Notes: a model not told the origin generated them from the letters alone. Shown: positions 25,041-37,848, counted from the first letter of the stretch. The stretch is DNA of 64,000 bases from Cryptomeria japonica (GCF_030272615.1 NC_081414.1:770417653-770481652), one strand, 5' to 3'. Translations and numbers: made by a program.

Positions 25041-25977
25041 AATGCTCATAGTTTGTTTGGATCACCTGGACTCACACAGGAACAAAGTGCAGATGGTGAA
25101 GAGAAAGAAAGATCTCTGGAAGCAAAGAGTAATACACATCAGCCTGCCGCATGTAACTGTAATTCAAGAATTTTTGAAGGTGCATCAAGAATGGAGTGTG
25201 GTGAAGGCGGTGATGGTGTCTATCCAAAACACCAATCTGGGCAATCTGACCAAGACCGAATCAACGTCATGACTAGCACTGCTGGCAGTTGTTTGCCAAC
25301 AAGTCTAGTCATTTTTAATTTTGGTTATGCAGTTAGGGTAGTTTTTCTATTAACTCTTACAAGTTAATCTTGCTTAGGGTTAAAAGGAAAAACTATTGGT
25401 CTAGCGACCTATATATATGTTTTGAAATGACTTTAAATGGGTTCACTAAGTTTTTGAAAAACTATCTCTTGAATTTTTGCTGAAAGACTGTGTATGGAAA
25501 GCTCATAATCATCTATGAATGAAAATCATATAACAGTTATCTTTGACTTCAAATCTATGTATTTGACACCTGAAATTTGATTTATGTGTGGATCTATTTC
25601 AAGTAAAGATCTATTATAGCTTTTATGTGCACAGAAGATTGCCAACAGGATTCACCTTATAAGCTTTTCATCTTGTTTTAGTGTACATGTGAAGTCTGTC
25701 GCCTTTATACAAGAGTTATATATAAATCAATGCTTGCATTCATTTGGTGTTGACTTTTGAATCTAATAACCTTTTCTATGCTTTCTGGTGAAAAGTATAA
25801 TATTGGTTGTGTGTAATTTGAAGTTGATTGAATATTTGCTAGAGGGAGTTGTACCTTAATTCAGAGGTAAATCAATATAATGATTTTCCAACTGTCTGGT
25901 GAAATTTGTCTTTCATTTCTTGGTCTTAAGGGTATCCAAATTAAATAAAGTATGAAGGACAAATCTTTTTACCAATA
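25041..25977. other. 3' untranslated part of insertion G
   Basis: AT-rich, with no domain and no polypurine tract that I can identify. It ends CCAATA against the ggatg duplication. Confidence 0.45.
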
Positions 25978-26885
25978 GGATGAACCCACAATATAAATAT
26001 ATACTCTACAGAAGTATAGAAATATTACAATAGGGAATACACATGTATTCAGGAACACTACCTAGAGCTCTTTACTAAAAAAGTTAGGCTCATTGCCTTT
26101 AGAACAACTACAAAAGAAATTATAGATGTACTTGAAATAAAAAGTAGCATCAACAAATTCTTGATAATAGTTTTGGTTAAGCACAATGATCAAACTTTCC
26201 ACACTTATCTCACTCCGCTAGGTTCCATTGTTCTGTCATGAATCCGAAGCATAGATCTCTGATCTACGCACATGAAACTACACACACTCGATCACAAAAC
26301 CTTTTCACATACCCATCGATGTCCAAAATTATCATAACAATGGGTTTGATATATCTGCAACATAACCATATCGACTATATGTCAGCTCAAGAATATTTAA
26401 CATATTCACCAAATATGCATGAGTTATCGTTTGAATCTGATCTTCAATGCATATGTGGACCAAAAATAATTGTCCACATGCTTCTCGAATGTCAACTAAA
26501 CATACTCAAAACATAAAAATATCCACCAAAACTTCACCATCAATTCCACACACTGATCAATCACACAAGTTGTCCATACTTCACTATTCAACCCAAAAAT
26601 TGATATACTGGATCTCCTAACTTGCACAACAATCATCACTAGAGGCTAAAATCATGGAATAAGGTAATATAGATATCTATCAAGCTTCCCTTAGCTCTGC
26701 AACACAAAATATTCAATTGAAATGAAATACAAATCAATATACTATACTATGTCAGATGCTTTGTTATAACTTACCAAACTTAACCGAATCTTCACTCAGA
26801 CTTCTGATATAAGAAAATCATTTACTGCAAATGAGAATGTTGATCTGAGTTGCCATCAATGAAAAAATTTGACAACCTGAGCAGT
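25978..26885 (-). repeat. LTR H, second half
   Basis: It resumes the LTR at the point matching about 1625 of C2, with shared 'cacaatat', 'gtattcaggaacactacctagagctc', 'aacttcaccatcaa' and a final 'ccatcaatga...gacaacc'. It is more diverged from C2 than C is. The terminal 25 or so bases (ending CCAACA in C2) are not recognisable. Confidence 0.65.
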
Positions 26886-27994
26886 GTCTCTTACAAAAAT
26901 TCTCATGTCTAATATTCATTTTGTTGCAGTGAGTAATTCATTAGCCATTCTTCATTGACATTAGTACCTGGTTTTGTCACACTTTGAAATTCTTGGTGCA
27001 ATATTTATTCTATTTCTTCCTTATGGGGAGGAATTTTAGTCAACATCATTGGACCATCTTTGCAAGATATTCTACAGTGAGGGGGGGTTCATGGTCTTTC
27101 TTCTTGTCTCTTATATGGGGGGGCGACTTTTTCCTCACATGAGGTTTTGTTCTTCTCATTCTTAATCGAGAGTATTTTGTCTGTTCATCTTTCTTCTTGG
27201 GGGGGAGTTTTTTCCCATTGGGTTTTTATCTCTTTCTTTGTTTGTTATATATTATTGTATTGCATTTGTTCATGGGTACCTAACATGGCCTAGTAGCCAA
27301 GACAATTATTGCATTGTTGGCTTGAGTCTACATTCACCTAAGTTGCACTTAAGGCAGGGTGTTTGTGTAAATTACCTGAGTGTAGAAGATGGAGAGATAA
27401 GGAGATACCTGTGCACGACTATGGAGAGATAAGTCAACACATGTGTGTGGTTATAGAGAGATACGATAATTCTTGCATGAGGCTAAGGAGATATAAAGGT
27501 GAATTGCCATGTGCATGCAACAAAGTTATAAGGTGTAGATGTCAAGCACATGCAATGGCAAAAATATCTCTAAGGATGAGGTCCCTCAAAAATGTGGCCT
27601 CACTAGTTCTTAGTTGTAGTAAAAAAAGCATAAACGACTTCAGCCCCTTACTAATCAAAAACTATATCCATTCTTATAATTAATTAAATGGTTCATTATT
27701 TAATTAATTATTTTCCTACATGTTCTAAGATTAATTAATTAAATCAAATTATTTTAACCATATTCTCCCTTTCGGGTTCTTCTCACCTTAACTAGTTAGT
27801 TAATTAAGCTTCATTTGCTCCCACTAATATTTTTTCTACTATAAAATTTATAAAATACCAAACTTATCATCATTTGATAAGTGTCTACAATCCCTTTAAT
27901 AGTCTCACATTTAGGAGAGTGCCACCTCAACCTACTCACTTTATCACACATCTATGAGTGATCAAGAAGGTGATCTTGAAATCCACCCATACTT
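26886..27994. other. Old LTR-like debris and AT-rich DNA
   Basis: Between 27070 and 27230 there are three G-runs ('gagggggggttc', 'tgggggggcgac', 'cttgggggggag') and phrases such as 'ttttttcccattgggtttt'. These are typical of the polypurine tract and R/U5 region of plant copia LTRs, but no element boundaries are clear. 27666-27745 is rich in 'attaattaaat'. No gene is supported. Confidence 0.4.
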
Positions 27995-30517
27995 TGTTGG
28001 CATTGTGTTGTCATCGATGTCAACCGATATAGGATAACTACCGATATGAGAGATGTTTGTGCAACACTATCATGAAGGAGTATAGGATGAGATATCTTTG
28101 ATATCACCTTGTGTTGCAGAACACTGGTAAGGTAAGGAAGAGAATGTCATTCAGAGGAATGATCACTTGAGTAATTGGTACACAAGTTAGTGTTTGGCTT
28201 GTGCATGGATGAAATGGATAGGTTACTGGTATAGTCTAACACCAATAAGGAAAGGATGTCAACTGGTAAGCAATGTGTTGACAATGGGTAGGATGATTGG
28301 TTGTTGTTTGTGGTGAAGAGGCAGAATGTTACCTAAATCACATCAACACTGGAGGAGAAGAATGAACAGGTCACCGACATCCAGTGAATTTGTAGAACAA
28401 CAGGAATCCCACTAGATGAAGATGCAATCACCATGTGTGGTGATGACAACTAGCAATGAATGTGCTCACATTAGATCATATGTGCTTGTTTGAAGATGTG
28501 CTGCACAAATAGGGAAGCCACGTGTATGCACTGATGGATGCAAATGATAATGTATCACTCCACCGGTAAGGTGAGATTATCTCCCATTATGCATAATGTG
28601 CATTATAGTTCTATGAGATAAGGAAGAAGAGGTAAAGGCAAGTGTTTGAAGACTCACACTGGATCTACCGGTGAAACAAAGGAATGCCTTGAGTGCATGA
28701 AATCAAGGCTATGCACTGGACTGAAAGAGAAGGCATGTTGGGATACTGGTGTAGATGAAGAGTGATGGGTTTGTCAACTTGACAATCTAGCTAAGATGAT
28801 ATTTAGTCTGATGATGAAGAAGGAAAAGTGGAGTAGCTGAAGATAGAGGGTGAAACTGACATGCAGATGATGAAAACAGTTGGAAGTTGATGACATGGTG
28901 TCATCAAGAATGTTTACCGGTATGTAAGTCCACCTGTAATATGGACAAGATGTAGTTGCAAAAGACTTCTCATCTGATGTGAATAAGCATGCTATGGATA
29001 TACATTTCTAGTAAATGGTTAAGGTGTTCCACCGACAGTTCAGCAAAGAGAAGACATGACGGATAACCAGTAAAATGTGAGATATCGGTAGGGTTAGTAA
29101 ACTGGCAGAAAAGAAGAACTAGTTGATTGTTTGGTCAGTGATCCTATCTAAACCGATACACCGATCCAAGATGATAGTTGGTCAACATGGATTCCACGTG
29201 GAGTCAAGGCAGCAGACCTACATGCAGTGGTAGATGGAGTATGCACTGACAAGGTAGTTATAGAGTTGGTCTACATTAATGGTAGATCTCATAAATTATG
29301 GGATGTGTTGCATAGCCATTGCAGAGGTTTGTGGCTCGAGGTCTAGAGGACAACAGAGGGCCAAATCAAAGTGATTGATAAGATCAAGGTAGATGAAGAA
29401 AACCACAAGACCAATCTTGGTGATTGACCAAGAAATCAACCGACAGGGTAAAAAGTAGATTACCAAAGATAGAAGGCTTGATCAAGAAGGCACGACAATG
29501 GCGATGATGTGAAAAAAGTTGTCTAGGTGATCAGATCAGATAATATCTGATTAGATTTGATTTTCTTCAAAGTTGATGAGGAAACCCTAACCACTTGTAA
29601 TTTGAATTGGCTTTTGGGAGGAAAACTAGGTTATAAATAAGAAAGCCAAAATCATTGAAGGTTGTTACTGAATAGAAGGACATAGAGTTGCTGCATTTGA
29701 GAGCAGATCAATCAATTTCTCATCAAGGAGATATAGAATAGGTTGAGTGTGAGGGAGAATGAGGTTGAAGTGTTCAACCGGTAGAAGTACAGAACCAGTA
29801 GTGTCCATACCGGTAGAGAAGAAGAAAAGGTAAGTACAGAGAAGGTAGACATAGAAATGGTTGAGTGTAGTACTGGTGGAGAGTAGTAGAGAAAATGAAA
29901 GAAATGAGAGCTAACAGAGAGAGAGAACTGGTAGAGGAGGAAAAGGGGATGAATCGATAAGATTGCAAAAAGAAGATAAGATTGTAGCAGTGAGTGGGTG
30001 AGGTAGAGAACCGACAGTGAACTGGATAGAAGATCCATAAGAGAGATTTGCAAAAGAGTTACAAAATTCATTTGTAACAAGGTTATTAATTTATAAAGGA
30101 TTATGTTTTGTATTCACTGAGTTGTATCTTGGTGCAGGGGTTGTAGCTCCTTTGGGTTGTAGCCCATAAACAAGTCAGGGGTTGGTGCTCCTTGGGTTGG
30201 TGCCCTAAATCAAGGGTTGTATTTCCTTGGGTTGGTTCCCTAAACATTGTAACATACTTCATTGTGAGGCTAGATTGGAGCAATAGAATCTAGTAGCATT
30301 ACTCACTAAGGTTTTTCCCATCTTGGGTTTTCCTCATACATACTAGTGTTATGTGGTGTCCCTTTGTGTGAATGCATTTGTGTTTAGTCTCCTCACTAAC
30401 CGGTAAGTCTACATTGAGTAAGAATCCATGAACCAGTATGCTCACCTAGGGTAGTTAAATGGAAAAGTTTGAGAACCACTGATTCAGCCTCCTCTCAGTG
30501 GTACATTGTGTCTAACA
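27995..30517 (+). repeat. 5' LTR of element D
   Basis: TGTTGGCATTG to ...GTGTCTAACA, 2523 bp, unusually long for a copia-type LTR. It aligns with 33858-36189 throughout, except for a segment of roughly 190 bp near 29995-30160 that is missing in the other copy. ORFs inside it are not real genes. Confidence 0.92.
30138..30246. repeat. Three tandem units near the end of LTR D
   Basis: Three imperfect units of 36-41 bp, each of the form 'ggggttgtagctcctttgg' followed by 'gttggtgccctaaa'. The second LTR has two units because its deletion ends within this array. Confidence 0.8.
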
Positions 30518-30519
30518 AT

Positions 30520-30532
30520 TGGTATCAAAGCC
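30520..30532 (+). other. Primer binding site of element D
   Basis: TGGTATCAAAGCC, one base different from the iMet-complementary TGGTATCAGAGCC, two bases after the LTR end. Confidence 0.88.
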
Positions 30533-30602
30533 TAAGTACCCTGTTTATCAAGCTTTCTCTTACTTGGGTATATTCTAGCTTAAGGACACAATATCTTGTT
30601 TA

Positions 30603-31584
30603 GTGTCAGTCCTTGCTCTAGTTTTTGATGGTTCAAACTATTATATGTGGAGTTGTAGAATGAAAGTCTACATGTCCTCTCTAGGGTTTGATGTATGGAT
30701 GTCAGTTGTTAATGGTCTCCCTAGGAATGTTTGTCCTCCCACCGGCTTTGAAGAAGAAAGAAGATACATGTGCAATGAAGAATCCATGAAGGCTATATTC
30801 AGTGGGCTCACTAGTGATGTTTCTTCACAGGTGGATAAATGTATATTAGCAAAAAATCTATGGGATAGACTAAAGAAAATTTATGGAAATGAACCCTGCA
30901 CCACTGGATCAATTTGAGAGAGTGAAAAGAGCAATGTTGTAGACACCTGTATAGATGATAAAGGCAGATCAAATTGTTCCAGTAGCAATGGTGATGAGGA
31001 GACTCATCTCTTCATGGCCCATGAGACAGATTTTTAGAATCATACATCAAAAGGTTAATGGAGATAGATCCCACTGGTATGATGTGTTTGGCAATGATAA
31101 TGAAGAAGATGGAGTAGAAGCTAATCTTGAAGGAGAGCTTGTAAATGTACTTGAAGAACTCAGTAAAGTAAGAAAGGAATACAAGCTATTCAAGAATGCT
31201 TCTATAGTGGAGCAGAACCAGTTGACTAAATGCCTTGAAGAATCTGAGAAATGCATCTCAGAGTTGAAGACTCAAGAAGAAGGCACCAAGGAGTGTCGGT
31301 GTAATGATCTAGCATCTGTGCTAGAAGTTAAAGATAAAGAATATCTGCAGCTAGTTGGAGAAATGGAGATTCTTCGAAATGACCTTGAGAAATGTCAGAA
31401 TGAGCTCAAGGTAAGAATTTGGTTTGATGGTAGCAGTGATGCCTTGGACAAAATGTTGAAAAAGAAAAATCATGCCAAGGACACTGAAGGATTAGGAAGT
31501 GGTACCGATGAATGCTCCACCAGCATGAGTGTCCCTCACAATGACATTCTGTTTGTCTCCTCATATGGAGAAAACAAGGGATAG
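30603..31584 (+). pseudogene. Copia-type gag with coiled coil, element D
   Basis: The first ORF (about 100 residues from 30603) has FDGSNYYMWSCRMKVYM, the opening of copia-type gag, and later AKNLWDRLKKIYG, the standard helix of that domain. A stop after about 104 codons and a shift near 30920-31060 precede a second open part (to 31584). That part begins EDGVEANLEGELVNVLEEL and is almost entirely helical and K/E/L-rich, a long coiled coil. Together they form one gag protein. The frame then breaks before the zinc knuckles. It would package element RNA in cytoplasmic particles. Confidence 0.85.
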
Positions 31585-31966
31585 GCCTTCACAGTCTCCC
31601 TAGAAGAAAGTTGACCTAACCCCAACCGGTGAAGACTTGCATACAAGAATGCAAACCAGTGATACAAGAAGCAGGAATAATGCAGATCCCAAAGGAAAAG
31701 AGAAAATGGGAGAAGATAGCTTTACCGGAAGCAATAAAATGAGAAGACAACAAAGAAGACCTCCTACCAATAGAAGACAAGGAAATGCTACCACCCATAG
31801 GACAAAGCAAGTGTGGGAGAAGAAGAAATCAGATGGAAGGGCTGCATAGAATGGACAACCAAAGATCCATCCTCAAAGAAGGAGAAATGGATATGCTAGA
31901 CTGGTAGGATCTCCCCATGCATGGAAGAATAAATTTGTAAGTTATATGTCATCCTTCTCTGGTTAT

Positions 31967-32164
31967 TGCTTTACATGTAATGCTTATGGCCATAGGGAAA
32001 AAGAATGTAAAAGGAGATCTAGAAGAAAAAATCTCGAATCTCATAGACATCATGCATGTGAGAAAAATATATCAAGGAGTAGATAAATGCGTGTTCCCTC
32101 TCCCAGTTATGCAAATGTTCTTTGTCATAACTGCAATGGATTTGGCCATAGAGTGTTTGATTGC
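31967..32164 (+). pseudogene. Two CCHC zinc knuckles of gag, element D
   Basis: CFTCNAYGHREKEC (31967-32008) and CHNCNGFGHRVFDC (32123-32164) are in the same frame and both fit CX2CX4HX4C. Between them are an arginine-rich patch and one stop. They form the nucleocapsid part that binds RNA. Confidence 0.9.
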
Positions 32165-33857
32165 AAGAAGAGGAACTTGCAGTCATATGGAGGCCAGTAC
32201 AACAACTATGCTCTGTAGAAAAGTAGGTACAAAGCATATGGAAGTCAGAGACCTACATGGAACCAAAGAAGAAATGTCCCTACAAGAGAAAGAGATCCAT
32301 CGGTTTCGATTGCTAGTCATAGCAACATGACTAGATGAAGAATCTGGTCAAACTGGTATGTCAAGAGATTCCCCAATCATGAAGTTGGGATGGATCTTGT
32401 GTGCTACTATATCACTATTTATGGTTGTGATGCAGTGTCTAGAAAAGAAAAGACCCATTAGCAAAAAGTGGTAAGTCCTGCTCCTAAGCCTGAAAATGGG
32501 AAGAAGAATGAGACCAAGAAAGCATACAGGAAGAAGGCCATGGATCGACACTGTGCATTCATCGCATAGGTGATATCTCCTGAGCCTTAGAGTAGATGCA
32601 GGATCTTAGAGGGAGTAATACACAAAAATTATCATTCACCCCCTTAGAAAAGAAGGATACTTGGAAGAACAAGGTGCTATCGATATGAAGAAAGAAAATG
32701 AGATGATAAGTATGTGTAGAAGTTGCCTTGACTACACACCTACAAATGAAAATTGGATCACTAATGCATGTGTCAAGAGATGGAGATTAAAAATTGGAAT
32801 CAGACGCAATGTAACACAAAATGTCAGGGACCATAGGAAGGTGCTCTAGTGGTGATAGTGGACTGGTACAGAAAACCGGTATATGTAGGATGTTACCGGC
32901 ATGAATAGTAATAAGTACTTGTAGGTTATGTAAGACAATAAGGTTGGAGATCATTGAAATAGCCCCGATAGCATGGAATGTGAAGTTATGTCTTAGGTGG
33001 TATTGGAAAAAACCTGAATGACTTGTTGGCTAGGTGGTTGATCATGCAGGCATGCATATCCTTGGGTTAACCAGTTTGATCTATGAATTGATGATGACAT
33101 TGTATGGCATTGTGTACATCCAGGATCATGTCATAGATAGTGGTAAAATAATGGAGCTAAAAGATTATCAGATGATCATAGTTGCACAGCTCAACCAGTA
33201 TTGAACATGACTGGAGATGAGGACCTGAGATGTATGACTCAGGGGGAGTTCAAGTTCTTATGATGTAGAGCCGACATGCTTGAACTTGTAAACATATTTA
33301 CTTCCCAAACTATAGATGATGGAAATTGTAGTAGGTTTACCTAGGAGAATCTAATGGTCAATGGTATCTGCTTGTCATTTGGCTAGTTGCATTCATCGTA
33401 CAATCACATTTGATTCTAAATAAATTTGGGATCAAACGGGAGGTGATGCAGGTTGATCGGAAGGTAAGTTGTATTCACTGACACACCCTTCTGCAATTGA
33501 GTGCTTTAACAAATAGTATCAAATTTGCATACTCAGTTGGTGTCAGTTGATGACATGAGTCCTCCATATCAATTGTTGTGACTTGAGAAGATGTAACAAC
33601 TTGTAATAATTGGTATCAACAGAGAAGATACATCTCGTAAAAAAAAAGGGGAGAAGGACTTTTGTCAGTGCCTGGTAGAAACAAGGAGAAGTGAGACCCT
33701 GATAGTGCTCTTTGCCATTGTTGTCAAAGCGGGAGAAGGATTCTCTAGTATACAACATACTACATAGGTGAGAATCCATGGACTATAAATAGGGGGGGAA
33801 AGATTATGTAGTATGTCAGATATAAAACGAGTTGACATCAATGCCAAAGGGGGAGAT
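32165..33857 (+). other. Non-coding 3' part of element D ending in the polypurine tract
   Basis: No pol motif was found in any frame. The end reads 'atgccaaagggggagat' with the tract at 33844-33857, directly before the 3' LTR. The 1.7 kb could be remains of a pol or of another ORF, but nothing in it is recognisable. Confidence 0.7.
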
Positions 33858-36189
33858 TGTTGGCATTGTGTTGTCATTGAGGTCAACCGGTATAGGATAA
33901 CTACCAGTATGAGAGATGTTTGTGCAACACTATCATGGAGGAGTACAAGATGAGATATCTTTGATATCACCTTGTGTTGCAGAACATCAGTAAGGTAAGG
34001 AAGAGAATATCATTCAAAGGAATAATCATTGGAGTCACTGGTACACAAGATAGTGTTTGGCTTGTGTATGGATGAAGTGGACAAGTTACTGGTACAATCT
34101 AACATGGGTAAGGAAAGGATGTCAACTAGTAAACAATGTGTTGACAATGGTAGGATGCTTGGTTGTTATTTATGATGAAGAGGCAAAATGTTACCTAAAT
34201 CACATCAACACCAGAGGAGAAGAATGAACAGGTCACTGGTATGCTATGAGTTTGTAGAACAATGGGGCTCCCACTGGATGAAGATGTAGTCACAATGTGT
34301 GGTTATGACTAGCAATGAATGTGCTCACATCAGATCACATGTGCCTATTTGAAGATGTGTTGTACAAATAGGGAAGCCACTTGTGTGCATTGATGGATGC
34401 AGATGACAAGGTATCACTCCACCGGTAAGTGGAACTTATCTCCTATTATGCATAATGTGCATTAAGGCTTTGTGGGATAAGGAAGAAGAGGTAAAGACAA
34501 GTGTTTGAAGGCTCACACCAAATCTACTAGTGAAACAAAGGAATGCCTTGAGTGCATGAAATTAGGGCTATGCACTAGACCAAAAGAGAAGGCATGTCAG
34601 GATGTCAGTGCAGATGAAGAGTGATGGGTTTGTCCACTTGACAAACTGGCTAAGATGATATTCAGTCTGATGATGAAGAAGGAAAAGTGGACCAGCTGAA
34701 GATAGAGAGTGCAATTGACTTGCAGATGATGAAAATAGTTGGAATTTGATGACATGGTGTCATCAAGAATGTTTACCGATATGTAAGTCCACCGGTAATA
34801 TGGACAAGGTGAAGTTGCAGAAAACTTCTCACTTGATGCAAATGAGCATGCTATGGATAGACATGTCTAGTGACTGGTTAAGGTGTTCCATCAATAGTTC
34901 AGCAAAGAGTAGAGATGAAGGTTAACTAGTAAAGTGTGTGATACCGATAGGGTTAGTAAACCGGCAGAAAAGAAGAACCAATTGAGTGTTTGGTCGGTGA
35001 TCCTATCTGAATTGACACACTGATTGAAGCTGGTCATTGGTTGACATGGATGCCACATGGAGTCAAGGTGGTGTACCTACATGCAGTGGTCGATGGAGTG
35101 TGCATCGACAAGGTAATTGCAAAGTTGGTTGACATTAATGGTAGATCCCATAAATTATGGGATATTTTGTAGAGCCGTTGTAGAGGTTTGTGGCTCAAGG
35201 TTTGGAGGAAAACAAAGGGCTATCTCAAAGTGATTGAAGAGATGGAGGAAGATGAAGGAAACCACAAGACCAATCTTGGTGATTGACCAAGAAATCAGTC
35301 GGCAGGGTAAAAAAATTTTGCAAAGAGAGAAGGTGTGATCAAGAAGGCGCGACAATGGTGGTGATGTGCAAAGAGCTATTTGGGCAATCAGATTGGATAA
35401 TATCTTATTGTATTTGGTTTTCCTCAGAGTTGATGAGGAAACCCTAACTGCCTGTGCTTTGAATTTTCTTTTGGCGGGAAAACCAAGTTATAAAAAAGAA
35501 AGCCAAAATCATTGAAGGTCATTTTTTAATAGAAGGAGATAGAGATGCTACATGTGAGAGTAGATCAGTCAAGTGCTCATCAAGGAGATATAGAAGAGAC
35601 TGAGTGTGAGGGAGAAAAAGGTTAAAGTGTTCAATTGGTAGAAGTATAGAACCAGTAGTGTCCATACCGAAAGAGTAGAAGAAAAGGTAACTACGTAGAA
35701 GGCAGGCAATGAACCGGCTGAGTGTAGTACTAGTGGAGAGCAGGAGAGCATCTAAAAGAAGTGAGAACTGATAGAGAGAGAGTTGATACAAGAGGAAAAG
35801 AGGTTGAATTGATAAGGTTAGAGCAAGAAGATAAGATTACAGCAGTGAGTGGGTTGGTGCTCCTTGGGTTGGTTCCCTAAATTAGGGGTTGTAGCTCCTT
35901 TGGTTAGTGCCCTAAATATTGTAACAAATTTCATTGTGAGGCTGGATTGGACCAGTAGACTCCAACAACATTGCTCAATGAGGTTTTTCCCATCTTGTTT
36001 TTTCCTCGTACATATTGGTGTTATGTGGTGGCCCTTTTTGTGAATGCATTTGTGTTTACTCTCCTCACTAACTGGTAAGTCTACATTGAGTTAGAATCCA
36101 TGAACCGGTATGCTCACCTAGGGTAGTTAAAGGGGAAAGTTTGAGAACCACTGATTCACCCCCTTCTCAGTGGTGCATTGTGTGTAACA
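33858..36189 (+). repeat. 3' LTR of element D
   Basis: 2332 bp, TGTTGGCATTG to ...GTGTGTAACA. It lacks the segment present in the 5' LTR near 29995-30160. The join at about 35848 ('cagtgagtgggttggtgctcc') sits at the repeated word 'gggt'. Confidence 0.92.
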
Positions 36190-36483
36190 TGCTTGTGTCT
36201 CATCCAAGTACCTTTCCTACACATGTGTGATCATGGTCTATTTGTACATGTGTAGACACCATATTTCTTTGAATTTTCACAATCTAACTATCATACCTCT
36301 TACACATATTTTTCTTGGGGAGCACCACCATTGATTATTAAATTTGGTGCATTAGAAGCATGTACTCAACTCATTAGATTTTTTAAAGGGACCTTTTTAA
36401 GTGATGTACTAATTATAATATGATCTACTTCAAATTTTAAACTAAAGACAAAATTTTAATGTCAAAAATTTTGCATATTCTTT

Positions 36484-37640
36484 TGCAATCCCACCTACAC
36501 TTTTGTATCCACTTTAGTGTCCATTCCCCTAGTATTTGAGTAGGCTCGTATCAATCCTTTGTGTCAGTATTTTCCCTATCAAAATGCTCAAACACCTTTT
36601 CAATAGCTACCTTTTAGTGTTAATTTTGCATTAGTCATGTGATTCTCTTACCACAAATTATTTTTTTGTGTGACTCATCTAGACACTAGTGTGTCATGTG
36701 AGCACCCATGTGTCGCGCATTCATTCTATGACATCTCAATGTTCAAATTTTTTGAGTATTTTGACACAATTGACATCTACCCAAGTAAGTGGAAATGTCT
36801 TAGAATATTCCAAAACAACCCACTGGCCACTTCTTTCGCTCTTATTCTCTATTTGAAATCTATTGCTTTCATTCATGCAAGCTCTCTTGGTTCTCTCTAG
36901 CTCTCATGTTCTTTTATGCACATCTTTTATGTTTATCATGTGTGGACTTATGACTTTGTTTCTCTCATGTTCTAACCTTGTTGCCTTGTGCAAATTTATT
37001 TAATGCTTTTGTTTTGTAGGTATTTATCTTGGGGGCATGCTTCCTCATATTGAAGAAGTTTTCTACTTTCTCTACAATATCCTTTTGACATCATGATATT
37101 ATTTATGTTCACTAGAATTCCTTTAGCATGCAAATTAATGTCAATTCATAACCCTGTTAAAGTGGGGACAAAAACTAGTGTCCAAAATTGGATACCCCTT
37201 TGTAATTCCACCTACACTTTGTATCCACTTTGGTGTCCATTCTCACAACATTTGAGTAGGCTCATCTAATCCCTTTGCATCAACCTTTTTCCTCTCAAGA
37301 TGCTCAGACACCTTTATAGCAGCTACCTTTCAGTGTTAGTTTTACATTAATCATGTGATTCTCTTGCCACCTATTATTTTTTATCATGATTCATCTAGAC
37401 ACTAGTGAGCCACGTAGATGTTTGTGTGTCATGCATTCACCCTCTGACATCTCAACATTTGAATGATGATTTTAATAATTTTAACACTCGTCACTTGTCT
37501 AGATCAATTGAAATGACTCAAAATCTTCCAAAACGGTCTGCCAACCTCATCTTTCCTTCTTATTCTCTCTTTCAAATCTATCTCTTTTATTCATGCAAGC
37601 TCTCTTGGTTCTCTCTTTGGCTCTCTCTGAGTTATTTTAA
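36484..37640. repeat. Old tandem duplication of about 420 bp
   Basis: 36484-36900 and 37196-37620 match in order: 'cccacctacactt', 'gtatccactttagtgtccatt', 'tttgagtaggctc', 'catgtgattctctt', 'catctagacactagtg' and 'gcaagctctcttggttctctc'. About 300 bp of unrelated sequence separates them. Identity looks like 75-80 percent by eye. Confidence 0.75.
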
Positions 37641-37848
37641 AAAATCTCTTGTGTTCTCTTGGCTCACACAACATTCTCTTTCTCTCTCTTATTGGCTACA
37701 ATAATCTCTAGCTTGCTACAACAATCTTTGCATATCTCTTGAATTTCTCAAGTCTTATGGTAATATATTTCTCCCATCTTTGAGAATCTTTGGATTTATC
37801 ATATCTCCTATTTATTTAGTTATTTTTTCATTCTATCTATTTATCTTT

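Larger units (their letters stand above)
13357..25977 (+). mobile_element. Insertion G: about 4.7 kb carrying one long ORF, split by element F
   Basis: The 5-bp sequence ggatg occurs on both sides (13352-13356 and 25978-25982), and LTR H resumes exactly after it. The insert opens TGTTGGC and closes CCAATA, close to the TGTTGG/CCAACA ends of LTR elements. I could not align its two ends as long repeats, so its class is open: an LTR element with lost or highly diverged LTRs, or another transposon type. Its only coding content is the degenerate ORF at 22056-25040. Element F lies inside its first 100 bases. Confidence 0.55.
27995..36189 (+). mobile_element. Complete non-autonomous LTR element D (gag only)
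   Basis: 8.2 kb with two LTRs (2523 and 2332 bp), an iMet-type primer site and a polypurine tract, flanked by tactt (27990-27994) and tgctt (36190-36194), a target duplication with one mismatch. The 3.3 kb interior holds only a copia-type gag with a coiled coil and two zinc knuckles. I see no protease, RT, RNase H or integrase motif on either strand. This is the layout described for plant TR-GAG-type elements, which must borrow pol. Confidence 0.88.

Noticed and set aside
29712-30080. Serine/leucine-rich ORFs inside LTR D and its second copy
   Set aside because: They are antisense to the LTR, differ between the two copies and have no recognisable domain.
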